Shown here: positions 9,501 through 17,082 of the stretch, piece by piece
Layout of the letters: each line of letters opens with the position of its first letter
Position numbering within the stretch: the first letter of the stretch is position 1
Program-made: the position numbers and the translations under genes
Notes under the pieces: generated by a model
What the model saw: the letters and a program-made list of their open reading frames with translations, nothing else
Database searches by the model: none
What the model was told of the DNA's origin: nothing
Source of the DNA: Lysinibacillus fusiformis
GTDB lineage: Bacteria; Bacillota; Bacilli; Bacillales_A; Planococcaceae
DNA: 64,000 bases
Reading direction: 5' to 3'
Assembly (NCBI RefSeq): GCF_007362955.1
Contig: NZ_CP041696.1
Span: 2,418,001 to 2,482,000, forward strand

Positions 9501-9684
9501 GATAAAAAATTTCTGGTATTGTTTTATCTTTTTCATAAGAGGCTTCCGTGTGGTTTAACGCAAGATATAAGTTCTTTTCCTCATTCGTTAACAGTTGCGT
9601 AAGATTGGCAGGTAGCAACTGTTGGTCATAAATTTTTGTTTTAAGATGGGGTGTAACTAAATCAAGTCCTCGTTTTAAATTCAA
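6511..9684 (-). CDS. Single-module NRPS: adenylation-carrier-terminal reductase (A-T-R)
   Basis: Protein of about 1057 residues with three domains. Adenylation (about 50-555): core motifs YIIYTSGSTGKPKG, NVYGPTE, YRTGDL, GRKDSQIKVRGFRIE and SPTGKIDRK. Carrier (about 580-645): FFHIGGHSLKIL, with the pantetheine serine near residue 608. Reductase (about 685-1050): TGATGYLG NAD(P)H fold and the YNQSK active-site pair near 850-854. It should activate one amino or carboxylic acid, load it as thioester and release an aldehyde or alcohol. No condensation domain exists, yet the N-terminus keeps a C-A linker-like stretch (LNHTEASYEKDKTI). I chose TTG 9684, nine bases after AGGAG; TTG 9693 abuts the ribosome site. 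The substrate is unknown. Confidence 0.92.
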   Translation of the reverse strand: MNLKRGLDLVTPHLKTKIYDQQLLPANLTQLLTNEEKNLYLALNHTEASYEKDKTIPEIFYQSAALFANRIALSFDGGTMTYRQLNERSNQIAHMLVANGLQKGDYVAIVMERCKETVISLLGILKAGGVYVPIDPSYPQERCHYLLNDTGAPFILTKVEHTQLLDDLLHSDFHSRTVFTLNQMEETFSTENINIDLDPVDLAYIIYTSGSTGKPKGTMLRHYSVINLITDNQRIYHATEQDVFSQFISYSFDPSITETFTAFFSGARLHMLTSIERVSIEAFADMIERERVTAATIPNAFFTQLATYLPIEQKDALSSLKYLSVGGEALMSAVLQKWQEKFGTSTEIINVYGPTECTVLSSYFRVKDKVTDSQSSIPIGKPIANYEMYIVNKESQLCPINEPGELYIAGTGLAAGYLNQPEKTAEAFVPHLFSVEPGKLMYRTGDLVRLLPSGVIEFVGRKDSQIKVRGFRIEIGEIEAVLANQPSIQEAVILAKKMADGNNSLFAYYTVFGGISVEQAEIREYLASNLPEYMLPERLIEVLEMPLSPTGKIDRKLLAEMDVATPLASHYDAPENAIQRMLTHAWEQVLGIERVGIHDNFFHIGGHSLKILEILVQVKKHAPFLKIQDFFQYQTIAELDNYMSNYQPEENNTTDRSADLVLKDLMEPGALPVTGTKKPLPMRTVLLTGATGYLGSHVLYELLVKSNAHIYCLIRESSHVTLDEKLKESMRFYFDEAIVAKLNKRVTVIQGDLGKLALNLSTEDERTLTEKIDAIIHCGADVRHFGAAAHFHDVNIEGTRYLLELAKRKAGVHFHHVSTIGIPEELAASQWEHNQVHGDFDYDVFLENVYNQSKLEAEKLVRNAVEDGIPVSIYRVGNLTCHSETGKFQRNMDDNAFYRMIKSMLCLGKTPEANWHVDFTPINYASQALVALACQPKSNGHTFHLCNPVPLTYLNFIEGLKGLGYELEMIAADEYEHWLLNGDHSQTLQEYLSLAIAQLDGDGASDSPFIFNTNKTQEFLMNTGVTCAEPNPTFIRTMINYGIQMGYFPEPLPVGVR

Positions 9685-9705
9685 TCCTGACAACTCCTAT
9701 TTTGT

Positions 9706-9745
9706 AAAAAAAGTATTCAATGGAAAAGTCATTCCCATTGAATAC
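9706..9745 (-). terminator. Terminator between the chemoreceptor gene and the NRPS gene
   Basis: On the minus strand an 11-bp perfect stem (GTATTCAATGG/CCATTGAATAC) is followed by seven Ts. It starts eight bases after the chemoreceptor stop and ends only about eight bases before the NRPS ribosome site, leaving no room for a separate NRPS promoter between them. Confidence 0.8.
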
Positions 9746-9752
9746 CTTTTCA

Positions 9753-11504
9753 TTATGATTTCACTATAAATGTATTAACAACACTCAGTAATTCAGTAGA
9801 TAGCTCTGTTAATACTTGTGCCTCGTCTGAAACTTTGTGCACAGTATTTAGCTGAGAAACAGAAGCTTCAGCTACCGCCCGTGTATTATCTCTAGAATGT
9901 CCCGAAAACTTCTCCATATCCTGAACAGATGAAGTTACTTCTTCCATACCTGCAGCCATTTCTTCAATTGTTGCTGATAGTTCTTGAATTTGACCTGAAA
10001 CCTGATGAATCGAAGTTAAAATTTGACCAAAAGACTTTTCAGAATCGTTAATCATCAACAAACCATTATCTACTTCCTTCACAGCATGCATCATCACATT
10101 GACAGATTCATTTGTATCATTTTGGATATGAGATATAAGCGTGGAGATTTCTCTCGCCGATGCCTCTGATTGCTCAGCAAGTTTGCGCACTTCATCTGCC
10201 ACCACCGCAAAACCACTTCCAGCTTCTCCCGCCCGTGCTGCTTCAATGGCAGCATTCAAAGCCAGTAAATTCGTTTGAGATGCAATGCCTGTAATGATAC
10301 CGACGATTTCCTCGATTTTACCTGAATGGGCACCTAACATTTTTACTGATGCTGCTGATTGATTTACCGCGTTACTGATTGCATTCATCTGTGCCACAGA
10401 ATTGTTGGTTGAATCATTTCCTTTTTCAGCTTCCTCTGAAGCAAGAATAGAGGATTCAGCTATCTGATTTGATGTCATTGCAATACGTTGAATACCAATA
10501 CTCATTTCCTCAATCGTTATTGAACTTTCTTGCGCTTTTTGAACTTGTAAATCCGCGCCGCCAGCAATTTCCTGCATGGATGAAGCAACATTATTATAAG
10601 AATCTGTTGCTACTTGCATATGTGTAGATAAAACATGTGCTGAATTTGAGACACGTGACGAAACATTCGTTGCACTCTGAATGACTGTTCTCAAATTTTC
10701 TATCATCAGATTAAAATTATTTGTCAGCAAGCCGATTTCATCATTTGAATTAACAGGCAAAGCTTCAAGTTCCAAATTTCCTTCAGCCACTTTTTTCGAT
10801 TGCAGTGAAAGTTGTTGAATGGGTGTTAGCTTCCTTTTTAACAGCGAATAAACGACGATTGAAGAACCTATTAAGAAAATAACGGTAACTAATAGTGTCC
10901 ATAATGCTTCTGACATCGCTTTAGCGGTTACCATAGATACATCATAGTCAATGGCATAAGCGGCTAGGATAGAGCCATTCTCATCTAATATAGGTGTTAA
11001 TCCTGTTTTATAGCTTCCAAACTTATCGCTATATATATCGGTTGCAGTTGCCTTTTCTGTTTCAAAAACCTCTTTGATTCTTGCAAGAAAATCTGTGGAT
11101 AGACCCATTTCAATCATGTCTTGATTATATTCTGCACCCGAATCTAAAATACTAGATGAAAGAACAGGAGCATTTATATTTTTACCATCTACTGTAATGA
11201 GAAATAAGTTTGTGATAATGTCAGAAGCATCATTGATTTTATCCATTTCTTTTGTCAAAAGACGGGCATCTGCATTATCAGCGCTAGGTTGCTCCAATAT
11301 AGAATTTATTGTATCAAGATCTATTGTTTGAGATAAAATCATCCCTTTATCAAAGAGGGATTGATCCATATCTTTTAAATTGCTATTTTTTACGATGTAA
11401 TACGAAAGTCCCATAGTGACTAATCCGAATAATAGTAAGATACTTACCATAATAACTGTCAATTTCTTACTGATTGACAATTGCTTTTTCTGGCTTTTTT
11501 TCAT
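9753..11504 (-). CDS. Methyl-accepting chemotaxis protein
   Basis: Transmembrane chemoreceptor of 583 residues. An N-terminal TM helix (about 13-35) precedes an extracytoplasmic dCache/sCache-like sensor (about 36-195), a second TM (about 196-218), HAMP (about 219-275) and the MCP signalling coiled coil with the conserved hairpin tip [22 protein letters not shown] (residues about 409-430). It would signal through CheW/CheA. The ligand is unknown. AGGAGGAAGAG lies upstream of ATG 11504. It is transcribed toward the NRPS gene but separated from it by a terminator. Confidence 0.93.
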   Translation of the reverse strand: MKKSQKKQLSISKKLTVIMVSILLLFGLVTMGLSYYIVKNSNLKDMDQSLFDKGMILSQTIDLDTINSILEQPSADNADARLLTKEMDKINDASDIITNLFLITVDGKNINAPVLSSSILDSGAEYNQDMIEMGLSTDFLARIKEVFETEKATATDIYSDKFGSYKTGLTPILDENGSILAAYAIDYDVSMVTAKAMSEALWTLLVTVIFLIGSSIVVYSLLKRKLTPIQQLSLQSKKVAEGNLELEALPVNSNDEIGLLTNNFNLMIENLRTVIQSATNVSSRVSNSAHVLSTHMQVATDSYNNVASSMQEIAGGADLQVQKAQESSITIEEMSIGIQRIAMTSNQIAESSILASEEAEKGNDSTNNSVAQMNAISNAVNQSAASVKMLGAHSGKIEEIVGIITGIASQTNLLALNAAIEAARAGEAGSGFAVVADEVRKLAEQSEASAREISTLISHIQNDTNESVNVMMHAVKEVDNGLLMINDSEKSFGQILTSIHQVSGQIQELSATIEEMAAGMEEVTSSVQDMEKFSGHSRDNTRAVAEASVSQLNTVHKVSDEAQVLTELSTELLSVVNTFIVKS

Positions 11505-12151
11505 ACTCTCTCTCTTCCTCCTAAAATTACATATAAGACATATTTCTAGTGAAAAATGGACAACCGATGATGTAACGGCAAAATGTAAATGAAATAAATG
11601 CTATGCTGCAGTAACTAGGTTGATGTAATCATATAAGGTATTCATTTTACTTTTTGTCAGTATTTCTTTCAGAAAATAGTAAAGTAATCCATTCATTACC
11701 TAATCTTAATCAACTATACTGCCTAAAAATCTGATTCACAACCCAAAGAACTAACTATTTACACAGTAAAACTTTGATAACACAATAATATTATTAGTAT
11801 TTTATTACCATTTATTTTAGGTTTTTGTGCATATTTTTATTTAAAAATTATAATTAATTAGTATGAATCTAAAATGGTGAGTAATGTCTATTTCCGTGGA
11901 CGCTAAATCTTAAGCATATATGTACGCCAATAAATGAATAACTGTGCCATAGTTTTTCATACAGTAATGCATTGAATTCTTAATATATTTATTTTCGAAA
12001 ATAATTGTGACGAACATTTCGGCAATATTATGAGTTGCAGTATGTTGGGTTCATAAGATCTTGAAGAAAATATATTAAAATCGAAATTGTTATAAAATAT
12101 AACAAAGTTAATTATAATAGAAGAAAATACTTTTAAGGATGTTTAAAAATA
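11505..12151. other. Intergenic region between divergent chemoreceptor and AAA-ATPase genes
   Basis: About 650 bp, very AT-rich, with no ORF or RNA gene that I can support. It holds the divergent promoters; the only distinct element is the palindrome at 12087-12105 next to a TATAAT box. Confidence 0.6.
12087..12118 (+). promoter_or_regulatory. Palindrome and -10 box upstream of the AAA/TOPRIM cassette
   Basis: TTGTTATA-AAA-TATAACAA (12087-12105) is a perfect 8-bp inverted repeat. It ends seven bases before TATAAT (12113-12118), which is well placed as the -10 of the cassette. A protein bound here would cover the -35 region, so it is an operator candidate; the regulator is unknown. Confidence 0.45.
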
Positions 12152-13489
12152 ATGGCCATTATAAAAATCAAGAAAATTAAGGTGCAAAATTTAAGAAATG
12201 TACGTAATGGTGAGATTGCATTATCGGTGGATTTTGAGTCATTTTTTAAGGCGAATGTTGTTGGTATTTACGGCCAAAATGGTTCAGGGAAAACGACAAT
12301 TGTTGATGCATTTGGGTTACTGAAGACACTTATTTCTGGTTGGCTTGCTGACGTTAAACTGCCTACTCGAGAAAAACGAATGATTATGGCAGGGACGGAC
12401 AAAGCAAGTATCGATATAGAATTTCTTGTGGAAAATCAATTTGGTACTTTTTATGTCCATTATTTTGTGGAGTTACAAGAAGACGGAAAAAGATTGTACA
12501 CAACGGCCGAGCGATTGACTTACAGAGAAAACGAAAAAGGCAAACGCGCAAAGGTTCTTGTTTATGTGACAGAAGAGGATGTGCAAATACGTAATGCATC
12601 CCTTCTAGATATGACTGAGAAACAGCGTGTCCAAATGCTTGTCATCCATCAATTAGCAAGAAAGCAATACATGTCTTTTATCTTTCACAAAGATTTAAAG
12701 TTATTGTTACGAGAGAAGTTGACTGAACTAGAAATGCAACTGCTGCATAATTTGGCAATCGACTTTAATCAAGATTTGCATATTGTAAACAATCAAAACA
12801 TCGCCCCTTTATTTGAAGAGCGGTTTATACCATTTAGCGTCCATTTAGAAAGAACGCGTGGTTCAATTTCTTATGATTTGAATGGACCAGCATTATTACC
12901 AGAAGATGCTTTTTATGTATTATGCGAAGTGATTGAACAAAGTAATCGCGTATTAGCTACGATTATACCAGGGCTTACAATTAAAATTAATGTTATTACC
13001 GAGCAGACTTTAGATAGTGGTGAAAAGGGGATACGATTCGAGTTTTTATCGCAACGAGGTGACCGTGAATTACCTCTTCGAACTGAATCAGAGGGGATTT
13101 TAAAAATTATTTCAGTGCTTAGTGTACTAATCGCTGTCTATAATAATCCGAATGCTTGCGTGATCATTGATGAATTAGATTCCGGTATATTTGAATATTT
13201 ATTAGGCGAGTTGTTAACAGTGATTGATGAGGGTGGGAAAGGACAGCTTATTTTTACATCCCATAATTTACGTGTGTTAGAGGTGCTTGCCATTAAAAAC
13301 TTATGGTTTACGACGACAAATGAAAATTACCGATATATGCAACTCAAGGGCATTAAAGAAGTGAATAATGCGAGAGATGTCTATTTACGTGCCATTCAGT
13401 TAGGTGGACAGGACGAAGAGGTTTATAGGGAAACAAAAACATTTAAAATCAAACGTGCTTTTAGAAAAGCAGGTGTGCAACATGACTAA
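12152..13489 (+). CDS. AAA family ATPase (ABC/SMC-like, AAA_15/AAA_21 type), likely defence component
   Basis: A 445-residue cytoplasmic ATPase of the OLD/SMC-like class. Walker A GIYGQNGSGKTTI is at residues 38-50, Walker B CVIIDELDSG at 336-345, and the switch histidine TSHN near 370; the middle is long and variable. No nuclease domain is fused. The gene overlaps the downstream TOPRIM gene by eight bases, so the two are made together. Known two-gene systems with this composition (PARIS AriA/AriB, AbiL, some OLD-like pairs) act against phage; that function here is inference. The ATG is weakly preceded by AAGGATG. Confidence 0.85.
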   Translation: MAIIKIKKIKVQNLRNVRNGEIALSVDFESFFKANVVGIYGQNGSGKTTIVDAFGLLKTLISGWLADVKLPTREKRMIMAGTDKASIDIEFLVENQFGTFYVHYFVELQEDGKRLYTTAERLTYRENEKGKRAKVLVYVTEEDVQIRNASLLDMTEKQRVQMLVIHQLARKQYMSFIFHKDLKLLLREKLTELEMQLLHNLAIDFNQDLHIVNNQNIAPLFEERFIPFSVHLERTRGSISYDLNGPALLPEDAFYVLCEVIEQSNRVLATIIPGLTIKINVITEQTLDSGEKGIRFEFLSQRGDRELPLRTESEGILKIISVLSVLIAVYNNPNACVIIDELDSGIFEYLLGELLTVIDEGGKGQLIFTSHNLRVLEVLAIKNLWFTTTNENYRYMQLKGIKEVNNARDVYLRAIQLGGQDEEVYRETKTFKIKRAFRKAGVQHD

Positions 13490-14216
13490 AAAGGTACTAT
13501 TGATTATTGTTGAAGGACAAACAGAACAAATTGTGTTAGAAAATTATCTAGATGAACATTTTGTTAATTCAACGATTCGTTTTGATGTGCAACGAGAGGA
13601 TATCCTAACGAAGTGGGATTCTAAAAAGAATATACCTAATATTAAAAATAGTGTGGGACGAGTTATTCACAACTATTTAGAAAAGTATAAGTTTTTAGCG
13701 AAAGATTTAACTGCTGTTGTTCATATTACAGATGCGGATGGATGCTTTATAGCACCAGAATTTGTACAGGTGAAGTCAGATATTGAACAAAATTTATACT
13801 ACACTGAGGATGCAATATTTGTAAAAACAGAGAAGCGTAAGGAGCAGATTGAACAGCGTAATGAGATGAAGGCAAATAATGCTAAAATTCTAATCGCCAA
13901 TGATCATTTTAGTATTAACCGGTTAAAAGTACCCTATCAGCTTTTTTATTTTTCAACTAACTTAGAGCATGTTTTGTGGAATGAGCGCAATGAAGTTGCG
14001 ACTGAAAAAATTCATAAAGCGGATACCTTTATTGACAATTTGTCAGGCTCTATTGAAGAATTTCTTGGAGAATTTCTTCCTGTAAATGCTGCACTTTCTT
14101 ATAGGAAAAAAATGAAAGAGAGCTGGACGTTTTTAATGGACGGCCGTAATTCTCTTCAACGTGGAACAAATGTGCCATTATTGTTTGAAATGATTAAGTC
14201 CAGTGTGCAAAAGTAA
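13482..14216 (+). CDS. TOPRIM-fold protein partnered with the AAA ATPase
   Basis: A 244-residue protein with TOPRIM hallmarks: the N-terminal strand LLIIVEGQTEQIVLENYL with the catalytic-type glutamate at residue 11, and VVHITDADGCF giving the DxD pair at 84 and 86. This resembles the nuclease partners of anti-phage ATPases (RloB-, DUF4435- or OLD-TOPRIM-like), but I cannot assign the exact family. I chose ATG 13482, which overlaps the ATPase stop by eight bases; a longer frame from 13404 lies wholly within the ATPase gene. A terminator follows immediately, so the cassette has exactly two genes. Confidence 0.8.
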   Translation: MTKKVLLIIVEGQTEQIVLENYLDEHFVNSTIRFDVQREDILTKWDSKKNIPNIKNSVGRVIHNYLEKYKFLAKDLTAVVHITDADGCFIAPEFVQVKSDIEQNLYYTEDAIFVKTEKRKEQIEQRNEMKANNAKILIANDHFSINRLKVPYQLFYFSTNLEHVLWNERNEVATEKIHKADTFIDNLSGSIEEFLGEFLPVNAALSYRKKMKESWTFLMDGRNSLQRGTNVPLLFEMIKSSVQK

Positions 14217-14225
14217 TGTATGAGA

Positions 14226-14250
14226 AACTCCCATGAGTGGGAGTTTTTTT
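14226..14250 (+). terminator. Terminator of the AAA/TOPRIM cassette
   Basis: A perfect 8-bp stem (AACTCCCA/TGGGAGTT) with a TGAG tetraloop leads straight into a run of Ts. Confidence 0.9.
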
Positions 14251-14277
14251 ATGTGCATAAAGAAATTTTGGAAAAAG

Positions 14278-14303
14278 TGTAACAATATAAGTGTTCTAGC
14301 GAC
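14278..14303 (+). promoter_or_regulatory. Candidate ECF-sigma promoter
   Basis: TGTAAC and CGAC are separated by exactly 16 bases, closely matching the Bacillus ECF consensus TGAAAC-N16-CGTC. It stands 33 bp before an ECF sigma gene, as expected for autoregulation. Confidence 0.55.
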
Positions 14304-14335
14304 TTATTCGAGAATGGAGAAAGTGGGGTGAAGTT

Positions 14336-14845
14336 TTGCTGGAGGAGAAAATACAAATTGCACAATTGTATGATGCCTATCATCGTGATGTGTATCATTT
14401 TGCGCTTTACTATACGAATAGTAAGCACGAGGCAGAAGATATTACACAAGAGACATTTTTAAAAGTACTTAAACAGCTGAAGCATTTAAAAAATACGGAT
14501 AAAGTAAAAACGTGGATTTTATCGATTGCTCGAAATACAGCGGTAGATATACATAGAAAACAAAAGATGAAACGCCTATTAACAGAGAAGCTTAATCGGC
14601 AGCCAATACTAAAGGACATTCAGGAACCTCCAGAAATAGTAGCAAAAAACGAGCAGTGGCAAACAGTACAAGAAGCTTTAATGACCTTGAAATCACATGA
14701 TCGCACAATCATTATTTGCCGTATGTTAAAAGACTACACCATTCAAGAAACTTCAGCCATTCTTGGCATTTCGGAAGTGAAGGTACGTGTCGATTTTCAT
14801 CGGGCTATGGCAAGGTTGCGTAAAAAAGTAGGGAGGGATGATTGA
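14336..14845 (+). CDS. RNA polymerase ECF-type sigma factor
   Basis: A 169-residue sigma-70 family protein with only regions 2 and 4. Region 2 includes YHFALYYTNSKHEAEDITQETFLKVLK (about residues 20-46) and WILSIARNTAVDIHR; region 4 includes the HTH IQETSAILGISEVKVRVDFHRAMARLR near the C-terminus. It would direct polymerase to stress or envelope genes and be held by the anti-sigma protein encoded next. The start is TTG 14336 behind GGGGTGA. Its stop and the next start share bases (TGATG). Confidence 0.93.
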   Translation: MLEEKIQIAQLYDAYHRDVYHFALYYTNSKHEAEDITQETFLKVLKQLKHLKNTDKVKTWILSIARNTAVDIHRKQKMKRLLTEKLNRQPILKDIQEPPEIVAKNEQWQTVQEALMTLKSHDRTIIICRMLKDYTIQETSAILGISEVKVRVDFHRAMARLRKKVGRDD

Positions 14846-15642
14846 TGGAGAATCAAGACCATAAGCTATTCGATGCGCTAAAAAAACGACCTGATAAAGA
14901 GCCAGACAAGATCTTTTCTAACCAGTTGCGTCAACATTTGCAAAAAGGTCAAAGCGTGAAAGGAAAACGTTTTTCCTTTGCAACAATACTAACGATTCCA
15001 GTAACAATTGCTGTTCTAGCATTTTTAACAATGATTAGTACAGGGCAAACTTTAGAAATAAAAAGTGCAGCACAGCTTACGATCATCCAGGAGAAAAATC
15101 TCATTTTTACAGGAGGCCTATGTTTATTGATAGCCCTCTTAGTGTTTATTATTTTTGTTTATAGCAAGGGGTATACGAAAGGAAGACTTGTCTATATGAC
15201 GTTTTCACTGTCTTTAGTGACATGGGTGGGAAACTTAGTGTACGCCGAGAATCAACGATTAGTAGAGCCTATCGTATTACCTACGTACAGTGATTCTTTT
15301 AACTTCGATAATAATCAATTATTATGCACGTCCGAGACAATTATGAGTAGTGAAGAAACCCTACAAACTGTGATAACTGGTCCGTATACGATGCAACAAG
15401 AAAATAATTCGTTTTGGAAGATAGATGAGAATGGCTTACTTTTTACTGTGTTAAAGGATGAAAAGTTTGCATTTACTTTTGTAGTAAAAACACCTTCCTA
15501 CAATAAGAAAGTTTATGATGCATTGCTCACAATACGTAATGATCGAAGTGAGAACTATGAGGTGCTACGTATGATGCCATCCACTTTCAGAGGAAGATAT
15601 GACCTAATGGGGGAGGCGCAGGGTAATGAAAAATCCTTATGA
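14845..15642 (+). CDS. Putative membrane anti-sigma factor
   Basis: A 265-residue protein with a charged, about 50-residue cytoplasmic N-terminus (HKLFDALKKRPDKEPDKIFSN), three hydrophobic segments (about 47-66, 87-108, 115-135) and an extracellular C-terminal domain. This layout plus position directly after the sigma gene is what anti-sigma factors show; I do not recognise a specific family. ATG 14845 overlaps the sigma stop and follows GGGAGGG. The next gene begins 17 bases before its end, so all three are co-transcribed. Confidence 0.7.
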   Translation: MENQDHKLFDALKKRPDKEPDKIFSNQLRQHLQKGQSVKGKRFSFATILTIPVTIAVLAFLTMISTGQTLEIKSAAQLTIIQEKNLIFTGGLCLLIALLVFIIFVYSKGYTKGRLVYMTFSLSLVTWVGNLVYAENQRLVEPIVLPTYSDSFNFDNNQLLCTSETIMSSEETLQTVITGPYTMQQENNSFWKIDENGLLFTVLKDEKFAFTFVVKTPSYNKKVYDALLTIRNDRSENYEVLRMMPSTFRGRYDLMGEAQGNEKSL

Positions 15643-16180
15643 TTATCTAATTGGTGGATTTAGTTTTATTTTTATTGATTTGAGGTTATACGGTGAAATG
15701 CCTGATATAGCACCAGATTTTATTGGGTATGCATTTTTGGTCTATGGTATCTATCTATTACCGGTATTTCATAATTTAAAGCGTTGGTCGAAAAATTTTG
15801 CCATTATTTTAATGGTGATGTCATTTTTAGTGGAGTTAAATCAATGGTTTGGGTCACTGCTACTTGGGCAAGTCGGCGAACAGTTCATGCAGTTTTTACT
15901 GATTGTCTTTATGTATTATGTTTTTCAATTATTGCTACATATTCATGAGAATAAACAATTAGAAGTTAAAACGTTTAAAACGTATCAAAAGTTTATGGCA
16001 TTGATGCTTTGCGGATTTGTGATTGATGCTTTTTCTATGAATGTTGAGGCTAGCTTGCGGGAAAACCTTTACTTTCTAGGAGCCATACTTCAGATAATAG
16101 CATATATACTATTTAGTAACTATTGTCGCGCTGGCTCTAAATACTTTAAAGAAATGAAGAAGGTCCATTCGCTACAATAA
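15626..16180 (+). CDS. Hypothetical membrane protein of the sigma/anti-sigma operon
   Basis: A 184-residue protein made almost entirely of five or six hydrophobic helices with short loops. No family is recognised. It overlaps the anti-sigma gene by 17 bases and its stop codon lies inside the operon terminator, so it belongs to the sigma-factor unit. It could take part in signal sensing for the anti-sigma factor, which is inference from position only. GGGGGAGG precedes the start by about ten bases. Confidence 0.65.
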   Translation: MKNPYDYLIGGFSFIFIDLRLYGEMPDIAPDFIGYAFLVYGIYLLPVFHNLKRWSKNFAIILMVMSFLVELNQWFGSLLLGQVGEQFMQFLLIVFMYYVFQLLLHIHENKQLEVKTFKTYQKFMALMLCGFVIDAFSMNVEASLRENLYFLGAILQIIAYILFSNYCRAGSKYFKEMKKVHSLQ

Positions 16181-16197
16181 GCGCTGGACCTTTATTT
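16161..16197 (+). terminator. Terminator of the ECF operon
   Basis: The stem AGGTCCA/TGGACCT encloses the stop codon and is followed by TTTATTTT. Confidence 0.7.
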
Positions 16198-16205
16198 TGT
16201 ATTCT

Positions 16206-16930
16206 TTGAAAACCCCCTGCTATGCGGGGGGTTCCGGAAAGCTTTTAGCTATGGACAAAAAAAAAACCCCAATCGTACAATAAGGTCAGGTCTGGTCAAC
16301 CGACTTCGTACGAAAGGAGTCTCCAAAATGGATAATAAAAGTTTAGCACATACAACATGGAATTGTAAGTATCATATCGTCTTCGCACCGAAATACAGAA
16401 GACAAGTTATTTATGGTCAAATCAAGGCGGATGTAGGAAGAATACTACGTCAGTTGTGTGAAAGAAAAGGTGTAGAAATTATTGAGGCAACAGCATGTCC
16501 GGATCATATACATATGTTGGTGAGTATACCGCCGAAACTAAGTGTATCTTCGTTCATGGGCTATATAAAAGGGAAGAGTAGCTTAATGATTTTCGATCGA
16601 CATGCCAATTTAAAATATCGATATGGAAATCGACAATTTTGGTGTCGAGGATACTATGTGGATACAGTCGGTCGAAATCGAAAAGTGATTCAAGAGTATA
16701 TCAAGAACCAATTACAAGAAGATATCCTACATGACCAAATGACAATGAAAGAATTCATTGACCCGTTCACAGGAGAAGAAATCAAGAGAAAGAAAAAATA
16801 AGTAAGCCGCTTTAGCGGTTGGTGTGGAAACAGAGTGCGGTTGGCGGACCTTCAGGATGTCTTTAGACATGGGCCAGTACCCCAGCGTTTCACGCGCAGA
16901 GCAAACCACCAGTTATACTGGTGGTTCTGA
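16206..16930 (+). mobile_element. IS200/IS605-family insertion sequence (tnpA only)
   Basis: A solo Y1-transposase element. The left end has a GC-rich hairpin (CCCCC/GGGGG, 16213-16231); the right end has a perfect 10-bp hairpin (AACCACCAGT/ACTGGTGGTT, 16904-16926). Subterminal hairpins instead of inverted repeats are the hallmark of this family, which transposes as single strands. A further stem (CGTAC/GTACG, 16274-16312) sits just before the transposase ribosome site and may limit its translation, as known for IS200. No tnpB is present. The exact cleavage sites are not determined. Confidence 0.85.
16328..16801 (+). CDS. tnpA: IS200/IS605 family transposase TnpA
   Basis: A 157-residue HUH single-strand transposase, the normal IS200 length, apparently intact. 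The metal-binding histidine pair is in ACPDHIHMLVSIPP, and the nucleophilic tyrosine is in the C-terminal helix (IQEYIKNQ). The N-terminal HTTWNCKYHIVFAPKYRR is typical of the family. A clear AAAGGAG site precedes the ATG. It lies between the ECF operon and the spore-cortex hydrolase gene. Confidence 0.96.
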   Translation: MDNKSLAHTTWNCKYHIVFAPKYRRQVIYGQIKADVGRILRQLCERKGVEIIEATACPDHIHMLVSIPPKLSVSSFMGYIKGKSSLMIFDRHANLKYRYGNRQFWCRGYYVDTVGRNRKVIQEYIKNQLQEDILHDQMTMKEFIDPFTGEEIKRKKK

Positions 16931-17082
16931 ATTTTTTACATGGCTATATTTCTGTAATTTTTCTTGTACGAACTCGAGAAAATTACTACCTAACTATGTA
17001 TGTTTTACAATGACATGTTTCCTTGTACGATTTCATAAGCTTTATAGGTATGATTTCATCACGCTAAGAAGGAGGCAATCAC

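Noticed and set aside
2702-9684. Idea that the NRPS makes the siderophore imported by the neighbouring ABC system
   Set aside because: The units are convergent and separately terminated, only the importer has a Fur box, and a single A-T-R module without a condensation domain is not a typical siderophore synthetase.
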